Origin: Andalucia godoyi
Lineage: Eukaryota > Discoba > Jakobea > Jakobida > Andaluciidae
DNA: 64,000 nt
Direction of reading: 5' to 3'
Assembly (NCBI GenBank): GCA_009859145.1
Contig: VRVR01000008.1
Coordinates: 359,957 to 423,956, forward strand
Within the stretch, counting starts at the first letter, position 1. The number at the start of each line of letters is the position of its first letter. Under the pieces are notes generated by a model, which did no database searches, was not told the DNA's origin, and saw only the letters and a list, made by a program, of their open reading frames with translations. Of the stretch, positions 51,201 to 60,150 are shown in pieces. Both the position numbers and the translations under genes were made by a program.

Positions 51201-51335
51201 CTCTGCTGGCTTGGGATGAAGTTGGTGTTTGCATTCCGAAGATGCTTCGACAAGAATAAGAGCCATGGCCTCGTTTCAAAGGCATCTCGGTCCTATTCCT
51301 CGCAGCAAGAGCTTCTCGAACAGCCGCTGCTCTAG
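48213..51335 (+). CDS. Large secreted/multipass membrane protein with cysteine-rich module
   Basis: From ATG 48213 the product is 1040 residues. A hydrophobic leader (about 15-32) precedes a beta-rich ectodomain with paired cysteines. This contains an Ala-Asn-Ala-Gly repeat run (about residues 229-253). A Cys-rich block (about 480-556: ACVPCPAGQYQPATF..PCSLCPFGTYSAAEGS..CIPCPPGKLCSDGS) resembles the GCC2/GCC3 or TNFR/EGF-like modules of other protist surface proteins. TM segments lie at about 591-615 and 669-698, with a second ectodomain between 700 and 970 and a final hydrophobic pair at about 972-1010. No named family is recognised. A surface receptor or adhesin-like role is a guess. Confidence 0.85.
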   Translation: MTLSLSVCRPGRSAVVSLPCLLLFLHLLLSHHTLRTVDGYSSISSFDISFDGFNALVSATPSTSSVLSRVPAKINPTTVTLYSLNPDTMLFRQIGKPLKSPDVLKSMQFGSKVATRRLSQFNASLLVTSSDYVNSGEGFAGISICTYPSVSAYGANAQALNLDCANLKVISRCPLYEDVLKNECVLDGLVATTPTAVVATCNNTANLCVIPIRRQSLMDSNGLSADTDANAGANAGANAGANAGAGAGAGAGAAYLLEIASLATNVSVCTDSAPFTGMYAWGETIAMTSCLSSCDGVNQVSVVGFDLPSFNPVPPLEAKFQFTIETFGSCTGAAAAISDQFMALAYPSSSGIGIISLSTGKVVTSVYLPSLGPFAAASTVITGFGSSLAFVSSTVLAVTASGGLELSTGITGSGAVIVFEQVTPVAGAAPRFVITNMVPSLLYRSTSDTSSVYVGSPGVSNGIIAFAVAEAATVTPYVLPPCGAGRQFSAVSPLPPSQFGNIGGACVPCPAGQYQPATFRYAPCSLCPFGTYSAAEGSKSVLSCIPCPPGKLCSDGSAIPLNAATYAYPAFVDNVSPDMDSTDEVDLEDSFLISCFPYFVLVFCCAVFLACVMAIARPADYKASFSTLEGESEVVSKSWYTRIYAWLLSCRMYSLDEEDVAEEHVSPGFAIYLKVLTFGATLTFIGVIILFVFWYIQFISHGLNKSLVFSVVTSAISDVDPVDLVVLDAPSMDIEVAFPLPSGSVCDTSYVRTAVSGCYKSAEGRTPCEAISSAYTGVFDSVNIPTPMCIFHLMFPVGSVLLPSAFVSLTPQWKNVTYLQSGMFLVPQYSFRYRMNPGNQDTLYFPAAQKRSGTGKSSTAVQLVPANGTVIQGATTVSLYSTLSAAVQCSSHSVDNFPTLARASKSVCVLDPPNSFKEVSTETIQLSSSTSQLFYFPLLTGFNISGATPSLEISLNKRPFLIEKDEGIYFSQASIIVLVLFLILDCHYLLEVSIIILCWLGMKLVFAFRRCFDKNKSHGLVSKASRSYSSQQELLEQPLL

Positions 51336-51613
51336 CCGCTGCTCTGGTCGTTCCTTCTGCACTGCTGACGATCCTGTTTGTTTTTTTCTTCCTTTTTTTC
51401 TTTTGGTTTGTTGTATCTGTTGGTGCGCTTTGTTCCAAGTGCGTGTTCATCTGCCGTATTCCTTGCCTATCCTTGCGCCAACGCTGAATAAAAGCTTTTG
51501 CAAACGCCGGTAGCATCAAGCCTCGAATGGGCAGAAATCATGTTGATCAGTACGCACGTATAGGCGAAAAATCGCTCGTGGATTGTTTTCGTGACGTGGG
51601 AACATTGCTTCGA

Positions 51614-51646
<33 letters not shown>

Positions 51647-51711
51647 GTGACGGGTGGACGGGATCATTGTCTTTTTCTTTTTGCACGTGAAAAGGAAAAA
51701 AAGAAAAAAAG
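51336..51711. other. Spacer with (CA)n microsatellite
   Basis: This 376-bp region lies between two same-strand genes. It contains a (CA)n run at 51614-51645 and T-rich tracts near 51380-51410. CTAGCCGCTGCT direct repeats flank the upstream stop codon (51321-51345). No gene is seen. Confidence 0.45.
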
Positions 51712-52767
51712 ATGGGCGACACTGGCGACCGCGAGTTATCGAGAGAACGAATTTTGGCTATTCTCAATGAAGTCACTTCAAAGCCACTCGGCGCATTGCC
51801 GACACGACCGCCCGCAAAGCCTTCGCGCCATTCGAAACCGACCAAGCGATTACAGCCTGAGAAGAAGATGCTGACGGACGCCGCAACTGTTGCTTCCAAG
51901 AGTGGCTCATCCACCGCCCCTGCAGCCGGCCCTGCAGGGGCAATCTCGGGCACAGGGGTTGCTGCTGCTGCTCCCCCCGCAAAGAAGATTCGACTCGACG
52001 CAAATTGGAAGAAGCTGCTGAGCAAAGCCAAGTTAGAAGGCGAGAAGCAGAAGAAGAGCGGGGTTGTTGCTGGAGATGCTGCCAAGCAACCGTTCCCGAG
52101 AGAAAAGCCCGAGACGAAGGCTGCAGCGCACAGCGTGCCGTCGGTTTGCCCCGTCAATACGAGTGCAGTGAAGGGAGGAGCAGTCGTGGACAAGGTGATT
52201 TCGGATCCTGCTGCGGCTTTGTTGGTTGTGGATCAGTCTGTTCTGACGCAGCACATTGCCATGGATTGCGAAATGGTGGGAACCGGCTCTGATGGATCGC
52301 ACTCTGAACTCGCGCGGGTGACTCTTGTGAATTTCCAAAACCAAATTGTGTTGGACACTCTGGTGAAGCCTCGGTCGTTCGTGACGGACTTCCGAACTTC
52401 GGTGTCCGGAATCAAGCCGTCCGATCTTCGTCGCGCGCGGCCGTTGGAAGAAGTCCAGGAGATCGTATCGGGGGTCCTTAAGGGCCGGATTCTCGTTGGT
52501 CACGCTCTGCATAATGATTTGAAGGTCTTGATGATGGACCATCCGCGGACCATGCGACGCGATACAAGCTCGTACTTTGGGAAGCGAAAGAAGCTCAGAG
52601 ACTTGTCTCGAGAGCATCTCGGATGGGAGATCCAAACAGAAGCGCACGATTCAGCAGAAGATGCAAAGGCCGCCATGATGTTGTACAAGTCTGTTCGTGA
52701 AGAATGGGAAAAGTCCCTGCGGACAACCCGCAAACCCAGTCCTGTTGCGGAAGCAGAATTGGACTGA
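51712..52767 (+). CDS. REXO4: REXO4-like DEDDh RNA exonuclease
   Basis: The 351-residue product has a basic, Ala/Lys-rich N-terminus (1-165) and a C-terminal DEDDh exonuclease domain. Exo I is IAMDCEMVGTGSDG (about 181-194) and Exo II is LVGHALHNDLKVLMMDHP (about 261-278). Exo III is EAHDSAEDAKAAMMLYKSV (about 310-328), with the His of the DEDDh subclass. REXO4 (yeast Rex4) acts in nucleolar pre-rRNA processing. The MDCEMVG and HALHNDLKVL spellings are those of REXO4 rather than REXO1 or ISG20, though separation from ISG20L2 needs a tree. Confidence 0.87.
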   Translation: MGDTGDRELSRERILAILNEVTSKPLGALPTRPPAKPSRHSKPTKRLQPEKKMLTDAATVASKSGSSTAPAAGPAGAISGTGVAAAAPPAKKIRLDANWKKLLSKAKLEGEKQKKSGVVAGDAAKQPFPREKPETKAAAHSVPSVCPVNTSAVKGGAVVDKVISDPAAALLVVDQSVLTQHIAMDCEMVGTGSDGSHSELARVTLVNFQNQIVLDTLVKPRSFVTDFRTSVSGIKPSDLRRARPLEEVQEIVSGVLKGRILVGHALHNDLKVLMMDHPRTMRRDTSSYFGKRKKLRDLSREHLGWEIQTEAHDSAEDAKAAMMLYKSVREEWEKSLRTTRKPSPVAEAELD

Positions 52768-52990
52768 TTGTCGAGAGCGCGATTCTTTTCGCTCGTTCGA
52801 CTTGCATTCTTCCGTTGTTGATTTGTTGCTAACTTCGTTTTGTTGCTGTTGCTGTTCTTTATTTCACAAATTCAAATTACATCGTTGTTGTCGTGACACT
52901 ACTACAAGTACCTTGACCTTGGCATTGGCAGTGATGTCCAGCCATGTACATACCCTCCCTTCTCCTCACACACACACACACACACACACA

Positions 52991-53026
<36 letters not shown>

Positions 53027-53240
53027 CTCTCTCTCACTTTCCCATGTTTTTCTGCAATCCAAGGAATAATGTGAAAAACATATTAGTGTGAAAGAACCAG
53101 CAAAAAGTCAACAAAAAAGAAGAAGAGGAGAGGGGGGGGAACCACTACTTCACTCTCTTCCTGTCGATTTGCTGTTCTCTCTCCGCTAATGGACGATATG
53201 GGGAGAGACGGAGGAGGGTTTTTCTGCCTGTTTGGAACCG
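52768..53240. other. Convergent gap with compound (CA)n(CT)n microsatellite
   Basis: This 473-bp region separates two convergent genes. A compound CA/CT/CA/CT repeat fills 52967-53036. A purine-rich stretch follows near 53110-53140. No gene is seen. Confidence 0.5.
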
Positions 53241-53672
53241 TCATCGCGGACTAGAAGCGATCAACGGAGGAGTGGGCGTGTGTCTCAGCGCCCGTGCCTT
53301 CCACGCATCGACTTGCATCTCAAGCTCTCGGATTCTTTTCTGAAGCTTGTTTGCAATAAACTCTTCTTCCTGCTCAAGTGCGTTCTCCAATTGCACTTTT
53401 TCCTTTTGGACCTGCTCAAGCTTCTTGATCAGTGTGTTTGTCAGGAACTCTTCTTCTCGCTCAATCTCCAAAGCCAGTTTTTCCTTTTCACGCTTGACAG
53501 ATTCGAGCTTGGTAAGCAGCCTGTTCGTTATCGACTCTTCTTCCGCATCGATCGAGCGCGAAAGCTCTTCCGTGCGCTCACGAAGCGCGGACAGATTCAT
53601 CGACAGCTCCGAATTCCGCTCGCGCTCCAGTGCAAGAAGCTGCTCCAGCTCCACAACTCGGGTATCTGCCAT
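53241..53672 (-). CDS. Short CCDC6-like coiled-coil protein
   Basis: The 143-residue product is a continuous coiled coil with the CCDC6 (DUF2046) repeat theme, in which E-(E/Q)-E-x-(I/L)-x-N-x-L-x-x-(K/R)-(L/I) recurs about every 29 residues: EEESITNRLLTKLESVKREK, EEEFLTNTLIKKLEQVQKEK, EEEFIANKLQKRIRELEMQV. CCDC6 in animals is about 470 residues; this is close to the repeat core alone, followed by a short Pro-rich tail (HTPTPPLIASSPR). The start codon is ATG 53672. No further exon is obvious. Confidence 0.82.
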   Translation of the reverse strand: MADTRVVELEQLLALERERNSELSMNLSALRERTEELSRSIDAEEESITNRLLTKLESVKREKEKLALEIEREEEFLTNTLIKKLEQVQKEKVQLENALEQEEEFIANKLQKRIRELEMQVDAWKARALRHTPTPPLIASSPR

Positions 53673-54218
53673 GACGATAAGTAGAAATGATGATTGTCTG
53701 AGGAAAAAACGATGATTAGCGAACCTCTTTTCTTTCCTTCCTTCCTTCCTTCTTTCTTCTTCTTTTTTTTAAATTTAAAAAAAAAAAATGCGATTGTCAC
53801 CTTTTTCCTTTTGCTTTTCCTCTTCTTTTTTCTTTTGTGACAAACCTTCTGAAGATCGCTTCGTTTTGGCTGCTTCTTTCATGCTTTGGTGGTCTGTTCT
53901 CTGACAAGGAAAGTGCTCGGCTACTCGAAGTCGTGAGAAAACTCCCCGCTGTGCGCTGGAAATGTCAAAAAGCGTCACTTGATCCTAGCATTCGGTCATG
54001 CGCATGATGTCACATTTGAGCACATTCTCCGAGACCGGTGAAACGCTGAGACTGAAGAAAGGCAAAGAGCGATCCTTTCCTTGTTTTCCCTTTTCCCATT
54101 GATGATTGATGATGATTGATTTATTTTAATTATTATATTTTTCTTTCTTGCGCAAGTCATCCAGGAAGGGCGGATACTCTTTTGTGTATTTTCAAGCGAG
54201 AGACATTGTGGAAAGAAA
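53673..54218. promoter_or_regulatory. Divergent promoter region, CCDC6-like/DRG2
   Basis: This 546-bp gap between outward-facing starts holds a TTCCTTCCTTCCTTCTTTC tract and poly-A/T near 53735-53790, and AT-rich sequence near 54110-54145. No gene is seen. Confidence 0.35.
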
Positions 54219-55316
54219 ATGGGAATAGCGGAAAAGATCGGGGACATTGAGCATGAGATGAGCCGCATGCAAATCAACAAGGCCACAATGCATCATTATG
54301 GACTGTTGAAGGCTCGTCTTGCAAAGCTGCGTTCCGAGCTTCTTGATGCGTCTTCAAAGTCCAGCGGAGGTCTCCGCGATGGATTCGATGTGAAGAAGAG
54401 CGGCGATGCACGAGTGGCCCTTGTTGGGTTTCCGTCTGTAGGCAAGTCCACGCTGCTGAACAAACTCACCGACACCGAATCTGCGACGGGTGCTTATGAG
54501 TTCACGACACTGACGTCTATCGTGGGTGTGTTGAAGCACAATGGAACGACGATCCAAGTACAGGATCTACCGGGTATTATTGAAGGAGCGGCGGATGGAA
54601 AAGGTCGAGGAAAACAAGTCATTGCTGCAGCACGAAATGCGGATCTCATCTTGCTGATGCTCGATGCTGCGCGAGGCGAGGCACATAAGAGACTGTTGGA
54701 GAAGGAGCTGGAGGCGATGGGCATCCGCTTGAACAAGAGAAAACCAAATGTTACCATCAAGGTGAAGGCAGGCGGCGGACTAAAGTTCAATGCCACAGTT
54801 CCCCTGACCCATATCAACGAACGACTTGTGCATCAAATCTTGCAGATCCACAAGATATTCAACGTTGAGGTGTTAGTTCGAGAAGACGTGACGGTGGACG
54901 AGTTCATCGATGTGCTAGAGGGGAATCGCAAGTACCTGCCGTGTTTGTGTGTGTACAACAAAATCGATCATCTGACTGTTGAAGAAATTGACGCGATTGC
55001 GCGTCGACCGCACTCAGTCGTCATTTCGTGCGAGTGGGATTTGAATTTGGACTATTTGGTGGAAAAGATGTGGGAATACCTCGATATCATCCGAGTGTAT
55101 ACCAAGAGGAGAGGCTCCAGGCCGGATTTCAACGAGCCGCTCATCATGAGAAGGGGTGCTTCGGTGGAGGATATTTGCCGGAGCATTCATCGTGAAATGG
55201 TTCAAAGTTTCAAGTTTGCGCTAATATGGGGCACGTCTGCCAAGCACAGTCCACAGAGAGTTGGAATTCAATTGGTGCTGGAAGATGAAGACGTCGTGCA
55301 AATACATGCTGGGTAG
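54219..55316 (+). CDS. DRG2: Developmentally regulated GTP-binding protein 2
   Basis: The 365-residue OBG-like GTPase matches DRG2 along its whole length. It begins MGIAEKIGDIEHEMSRMQIN with the DRG helix-turn-helix region. G1 is GFPSVGKST (about 70-78), G2 YEFTTLTSI, G3 DLPGIIEGAADGKGRG, and G4 YNKIDHL. The C-terminal TGS domain (about 290-363) ends WGTSAKHSPQRVGIQLVLED. DRG proteins bind DFRP partners and associate with polysomes. The MGI start and the spacing favour DRG2 over DRG1. It is convergent with NDH2, 88 bp away. Confidence 0.96.
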   Translation: MGIAEKIGDIEHEMSRMQINKATMHHYGLLKARLAKLRSELLDASSKSSGGLRDGFDVKKSGDARVALVGFPSVGKSTLLNKLTDTESATGAYEFTTLTSIVGVLKHNGTTIQVQDLPGIIEGAADGKGRGKQVIAAARNADLILLMLDAARGEAHKRLLEKELEAMGIRLNKRKPNVTIKVKAGGGLKFNATVPLTHINERLVHQILQIHKIFNVEVLVREDVTVDEFIDVLEGNRKYLPCLCVYNKIDHLTVEEIDAIARRPHSVVISCEWDLNLDYLVEKMWEYLDIIRVYTKRRGSRPDFNEPLIMRRGASVEDICRSIHREMVQSFKFALIWGTSAKHSPQRVGIQLVLEDEDVVQIHAG

Positions 55317-55404
55317 CTCATGATAAAATAGTCTTACTTATTGATTAAAAACATTGCGTGCTACATGATCGGCATCGTTGTTGCTAAGCTAGTTGTCCTC
55401 CTCT

Positions 55405-56763
55405 TTAGAAATGGGTGACATCGCGTCCGAAGAGCAAGGTCTTGAACCAGTACATGGGCACGAGCAGCTTGTTTCGAATCGAGACAAGATTCGTGAGGTA
55501 CGCGGACCGCCAAAAGAGCCATGCGCCGAATCCAGTCGCCTTGACCCCGGTAAGATCGACGAGGGCCTTGTGCGATCCGACGTACGCCAGCATGCCGACG
55601 TGTTGATAATGAAAATCGTCACGAGAGCCGGCGTTGAAGTGTTTGGCAAGCCACTTTCCTTGCTGGCTTGCGACTTGTGCGGTCGCTGGAAGGATCTTTC
55701 CATTAGGAGACGTATCAGTCCGAACAGCAGCCGTGTCGCCAATTGCAAAAACATTCTGCAAACCTTCTACTTGGAGTTGCGAGTCTACCAACACCCGTCC
55801 GGAAGCATGTTTCTTCAACCCTGTCGTCGCAGTGATGACGTCGCGGGGAGCAATGCCGGTGGACCAGATGAGCAAACCGTACGGAATCTTTTCCTGCGCA
55901 CCATTTTGGTTCTGCACGAGGATGTAGTCCTTTTCGACTCGAAGAACTTTCATTTTCAGCTTCAATTCAATGAGCTGCTTGGAGAAGTGCTTCTGGGCAA
56001 AACTTGAAAGTTTTTCATCAAAGCCGCTGAGAATTGCAGAGCCAGCCTCTACCAGTGTGAGCCTGGTATCGGCGACAACCGCCGAAGGAAACACTTTCCG
56101 CAGATCCTGCGTGATGAAGTCGTGGATTTCTGCAGCAACTTCGCAACCTGTCGGTCCTCCGCCAACAATGACGCAGTGTAAGATATCTTTCCGGTCCTTG
56201 TCGGACATTCCTGGAGCAGAGGCTCGCTCAAAATTGTCCAAGAGGTCTTCTCTGATTTTTCGTGCATCGCCAATCTCCTTTAGAAAGTGCGCATTCTCTT
56301 CCACTCCTGGGATGCTGAACGTGTTGTTCTTGGCCCCCACAGCGATCACCAGCTTATCATACGGCACGGAAAAAGTGCTGGGACCGGAAGCGCTGGCGCT
56401 GGCGTTAGCGCTCGTGTCGTACCGAGAACTGGGAACACATGCAATCGTCCTGTTTTGAAAATCGAACGCGACGGCCTTTGCTTGGTAGTAATTGACGGGT
56501 TGATTCGGGGAACGGACAGCCTCAATGACTCCGCGAAACTCCAACGTCCCCACACACGTACTGGCCAGCAACGGAGTAAACAAAAAGTGATTTCGCGGAG
56601 AAACCACGGTAACGTCGTACTTGGACAAGTCGAGCTTTCGAAGAAGCTGGTATCCGCCCCAGCCCGACCCAAGAATCACAATTTTTTCTTTCGTCTTTCC
56701 AGCCGCCGTCGAAACTGCACTTCCAAAACACCGCTGAGAGATTCGCAAGTGCAGACGTATCAT
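55405..56763 (-). CDS. Type II (alternative) NADH dehydrogenase, mitochondrial
   Basis: The 452-residue flavoprotein oxidises NADH and reduces quinone without proton pumping, at the mitochondrial inner membrane. Its basic N-terminal presequence (MIRLHLRISQRCFGSAV) suggests import. The first Rossmann motif is IVILGSGWGGYQLLRKL (about 28-44), then SPRNHFLFTPLLASTCVGTL, typical of NDH2. The second dinucleotide site is VIVGGGPTGCEVAAEIHDF (about 205-223). The C-terminal FAIGDTAAV and QVASQQGKWLAKHFN blocks are also present. A short Ser-Ala repeat interrupts the domain at about 120-130. No EF-hand insert is seen. Animals mostly lack NDH2; fungi, plants and many protists have it. Confidence 0.92.
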   Translation of the reverse strand: MIRLHLRISQRCFGSAVSTAAGKTKEKIVILGSGWGGYQLLRKLDLSKYDVTVVSPRNHFLFTPLLASTCVGTLEFRGVIEAVRSPNQPVNYYQAKAVAFDFQNRTIACVPSSRYDTSANASASASGPSTFSVPYDKLVIAVGAKNNTFSIPGVEENAHFLKEIGDARKIREDLLDNFERASAPGMSDKDRKDILHCVIVGGGPTGCEVAAEIHDFITQDLRKVFPSAVVADTRLTLVEAGSAILSGFDEKLSSFAQKHFSKQLIELKLKMKVLRVEKDYILVQNQNGAQEKIPYGLLIWSTGIAPRDVITATTGLKKHASGRVLVDSQLQVEGLQNVFAIGDTAAVRTDTSPNGKILPATAQVASQQGKWLAKHFNAGSRDDFHYQHVGMLAYVGSHKALVDLTGVKATGFGAWLFWRSAYLTNLVSIRNKLLVPMYWFKTLLFGRDVTHF

Positions 56764-57192
56764 CTGTGAGCAACTCAGTGAGAAACGTGAGTGAGAAAGT
56801 GAAAATGGGTGTGTGTGTGTGTGTGTGTGAAACGGAAAATCAACGCACGTTATGCTGGTTTGAATCGTTGAAAATACTGTCGAAAAGGACGAAGAAAAAG
56901 AATAAGTAGCAGAAAAAGAAAAGGTGGACTGCCGTCAAGAAGACGACAGGCGCAAACCTCAATTTCAACTTTGATTGTCCCCCCAGCACACCAGCGAATC
57001 GAAGAGTCCTGGAGTCCTGTTGAACAACCAGCAGATCGAACGGAACTGCCTTGACACCCGATTTCCTATGCGCAGCAAAAGCTCTCGTTCGTCTAGACGA
57101 CGAACAGACAGCAATGGGGTGACGAGAATGATGATGACGGTGGTGATGATAATGATAATTTAATTGAAATCAACTGAATGGTGGCAACAGCA
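56764..57192. other. Spacer with (GT)n microsatellite
   Basis: This 429-bp region lies between NDH2's start and the 3' end of the VanZ-like gene on the same strand. It has a (GT)n run at 56809-56829 and GATGATGACGGTGGTGATGA near 57128. Short frames are not convincing. Confidence 0.4.
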
Positions 57193-57651
57193 CTATGTCC
57201 TGGGAGGGGAGGACGGAGGAAATGGTTTAAAACTGCGGAAGATGATTTTTCCCAGCACAACAGCGATTGCGACTCCGAACCAATTGGCCGCAAGATCCTT
57301 GAGATCAAACGATCTCCCTGGAATGAAGTATTGGCAGCACTCGACCACAAGACCGTGATACGCCCAGTTCACGCCGTAATATGGAATGCATTCTGCAGGA
57401 ATCACGTGCCATTTGCTCCACTTCACCCCCGGTCCTTGGCGGATTCTTGAAGCGGACACTTCCTGCATGCTTGCAAATATCATGAGAAAACACGCAATGA
57501 AATACATTGCTGCATGAAACATCACATCCCTGCCTTCTTTGCCAATATCGCCGACCACAGACTCCAACTCGCGCCCCGGACACAGCAAAAGCAGCGTCAT
57601 CGCAGCGGCGTACGTCCATGCTACGATTTTGAATGGCTGTCGGGATAACAT
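57193..57651 (-). CDS. VanZ-like membrane protein
   Basis: The 152-residue product has four hydrophobic stretches (about 8-24, 43-62, 90-108 and 117-135). The VanZ-family hallmark lies near the third and fourth: VVECCQYFIPGRSFDLKDLA then NWFGVAIAVVLGK, matching the E-x-x-Q-x-(F/L)-x-P-x-R-x-(F/G)-D-x-x-D-x-x-x-N consensus. VanZ proteins are small membrane proteins first described with teicoplanin resistance; the eukaryotic role is unknown. The start at ATG 57651 is supported by the hydrophobic N-terminus. Confidence 0.83.
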   Translation of the reverse strand: MLSRQPFKIVAWTYAAAMTLLLLCPGRELESVVGDIGKEGRDVMFHAAMYFIACFLMIFASMQEVSASRIRQGPGVKWSKWHVIPAECIPYYGVNWAYHGLVVECCQYFIPGRSFDLKDLAANWFGVAIAVVLGKIIFRSFKPFPPSSPPRT

Positions 57652-57889
57652 GCTGCGCCACTTCCGGAATATGATAATCTACAATTCCAGTTTTTAAAAA
57701 AGTCAAAACCTTGCTGAAACCATCGATTCTGGTGGAAAGGCTCCTCCACCAAGCTCCACAGGATTCAGGGCGCTGCGGAATGCTTCAGCAAAAACCTCTC
57801 CAAAATATTTTGTCTCGCATGTGCCGCCGCGCCTCAAACAGATTTATTGCCGTAAAAAGGAAACTTTTTTTTACAGTCAGCATCAGCGC
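57652..57889. other. Spacer upstream of R1 copy B
   Basis: This is the 5' flank of the VanZ-like gene. The tract TTTTTTTTACAG near 57877 directly precedes the R1-like block. No gene is seen. Confidence 0.35.
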
Positions 57890-58075
57890 CCATCATCGAT
57901 TACAGGGAATCGGTTGTCAATATTCGACAGTGTCTCATTGGGCCTCGGCCTGCACACCTACGCCGCCGCCGCACAGCAACAGCAGCAACCGGTGGCAGCA
58001 TTCTGCAGAGGGTGAAAGGTCGACCTTCATTCAACAACAATGTCGACGGCTGCAAACTCAGCCATGCTATCCGGT
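57890..58075 (+). repeat. Dispersed repeat R1, copy B
   Basis: This is homologous to the minus strand of 1862-2010. It shares ATCATCGATTACA-GGAATCGG, TCATTGGGCCTCG, GGCAGCATTCTGCA, CTTCATTCAAC, TGTCGACGGCTGCAAACTCA and GCCAT-CTATCC. It carries a small insertion in the middle (ACAGCAACAGCAGCAACC-type) that copy A lacks, and frame-breaking indels. Both end in the same peptide pattern and stop. Confidence 0.7.
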
Positions 58076-58100
58076 GAAGCTGAATCCGGTTTGTCTGTGT

Positions 58101-58144
58101 GGTGAGAACCACCAGGGCTCTGAGAAACGGGCTTGGTTCTCACC
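58101..58144. other. 11-bp perfect inverted repeat (hairpin)
   Basis: GGTGAGAACCA (58101-58111) and its exact reverse complement TGGTTCTCACC (58134-58144) flank a 22-nt loop, just downstream of R1 copy B. Function unknown; it may mark the end of a mobile element. Confidence 0.6.
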
Positions 58145-58279
58145 ATCGATTCGGATAGCCGGGGTTCCGGAGGATTTGAGGGTTCCATGATGAGGATTAG
58201 AGACATCAAACTATCCGGAATTCCAATCAACTGAATCTCACGAAAACCGGGACCTCACTGTTCTTTGTGGTTCTCAGCT

Positions 58280-60150
58280 AGTGCAGGAACCTCGAGCTTC
58301 GTTTCAAACAGGTCGCGCGCCAAGAGGATTTTCGTATCAGAAAACAAGCTGGCTGAAATTGTCGCATTTTTGAAGCCCTGTGTAACATTTCGTCTTCGCT
58401 CAGAAAGAGAGTAGGCTGACCGTTCACACCGGAGTCGGAAGAAGTTCTCAAAGGGAGTTTGGTGATTCCAGTTCCTTCTGCGCTGTCGGGCTGCGCTTCA
58501 CCACAAACAGATACATTGCGACGGAACTGATTACTGATTTGCTCTTTAATTTGCTGTTTGTCTCTGTCCAAACACCAGCCAGCCACGACGAACCCTGCAG
58601 TTCGCATGCAAGATGTCGCAGGAAATACACTGGCTCGCGCACATCGGTCGCAAAATAGGTGCGCGGTTTCACGAATTCCAACTCGTACTTATTCCGCGCC
58701 CACGCTTCGGGTCCCAAAATGCTCCACGTGAATCGTTTCGCAGTCGCCGTGATGCATGCTCCACCCGCACTCAGCGTGAGATTGCGTCCAACTCGCCCAG
58801 CCTGGAAGCTATGGTGAGCTCATCATCCTGAGAATGGCCGACATCAACACCCGCGCCAATTCACACATGTCTCCTTGCCCGTCAACCGCCCCAGTGTAAA
58901 CCCTTGTTGCAAACAGAATGCGCGTGCGGGTTCTCTTCCGCACTGGACCCTCCAAACCCGCCTCCGCGAATAGCTTCTTTGCAGCCTTCTTGATGTCCGG
59001 GTGTTTCTCGATGTCAAAGTCGCTGAGCTCCGTGCTGAGGCCGCGGCGGGCCTCTTCCATAGTCACCGCACGCTGCGCCAACTTGTCGGCCGACGACAGC
59101 TAGCACACGCGCCACCCATCGTATGTCGTGATAATGCCAAACACGAAACGCAATCCAAAGTGCTCTTGCGTCAGACGCAGATCGTCGTAGATCTGCCTCG
59201 CAAACTCGCTCACAGACGCCATCACAGTGCGGTGCCTTTTCTTCGTGTTTGCCGGACGCGCCGAATCGGGAATCCTCATTCCGATCACTCCAAGCAGACG
59301 GCCCTCTTCGTCGCGCACACCGATAATGTCGGGAATATTATCATCGCGTTTGTCACTTTCATTCAACAGCCAACCGAGGTTGCACTCATCGCGTATGTGC
59401 ACCTCTGAACCCTCGGGCAGCGCGCTGATCAAGTCAGCGGGTCCAAGGAGACAAACTTGGAGACCGACTTCCCGTTCACATAGTTCATGTTGGATCTCAT
59501 CTGTCGCAACCGACGCGCATTGTTCTTCTGGAGCACGCCAGCGAAGTCGGTGAGTCGAAGCATGCGCTCTGTTATGCAGGCGGGAATGTGGGAGCATTGC
59601 TCCACCGTACCTCCGATGGAGGAGTCCGACGTTGTGTTTGATAACCTCATGCCTAACAGAGGAAAGCCTTTCACAAGGAGGGACATGTCATCCAGCTCAG
59701 TCGTCGCGATCTCCCTCAGACGCCGCTGCTCCACCGTTTTTTTCAGATTCTCTTGCACAATGCACGCAGCAGTCTCGTCTTGGCATTCACCGATCGCCAG
59801 ACTCGTGAGATGCGCGATGTCCATGCGCTCCAGATTGGCCTGCAAGCACGCCAAAGCCCCTTCTGCTGCAGGATCATGATCCATACACTCTCCACCAACT
59901 CGTTCATATCGGTGTCCACATCCCAGGCCGCCTCATTGGTGACCGTCGCCATCCTGCTAACTATGCTAAACTGATCCGTTGTGTGCTTGACTGTTCCAAA
60001 ACGCGTTTGAAAAGAATCCACGGAGACGTATCTACCGTAGCAGACAAAAAAGACCTCGGGCGCACAAGCAGCTGTACTGCAAACGCCCTGATTGTCGAGT
60101 TCCGTCGAGTCCCCCCCCCCGTTCGATGGATCCGATCCTCCAATCCCGTC
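58280..60150 (-). pseudogene. Frameshifted relic of a Crinkler/fungal-kinase-type protein with PD-(D/E)XK-like domain
   Basis: Five or more minus-strand frames read in order as one protein. They are: (60150-59880) EVFFVCYGRYVSVDSFQTRF...TDMNELVESVW; (59884-59429) an Ala/Leu-rich helical part ending NGKSVSKFVSLDPLT; (59520-59100) VHIRDECNLGWLLNESDKRD then NIPDIIGVRDEEGRLLGVIG, ending VFGIITTYDGWRVC; (59100-58809) LSTELSDFDIEKHPDIKK...RILFATRVYTG...ELARVLMSAILRM; and (58800-58280) a region with WARNKYELEF. The PD...G-x-x-x-x-G...FGIITTYD-x-W-R-x-C path is that of the nuclease-like module preceding kinases in Crinkler-type and related fungal proteins. The usual acidic residue before the core Lys is replaced (GVIGMRI). 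Each junction is a frameshift, so it is non-functional as it stands. Confidence 0.6.
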
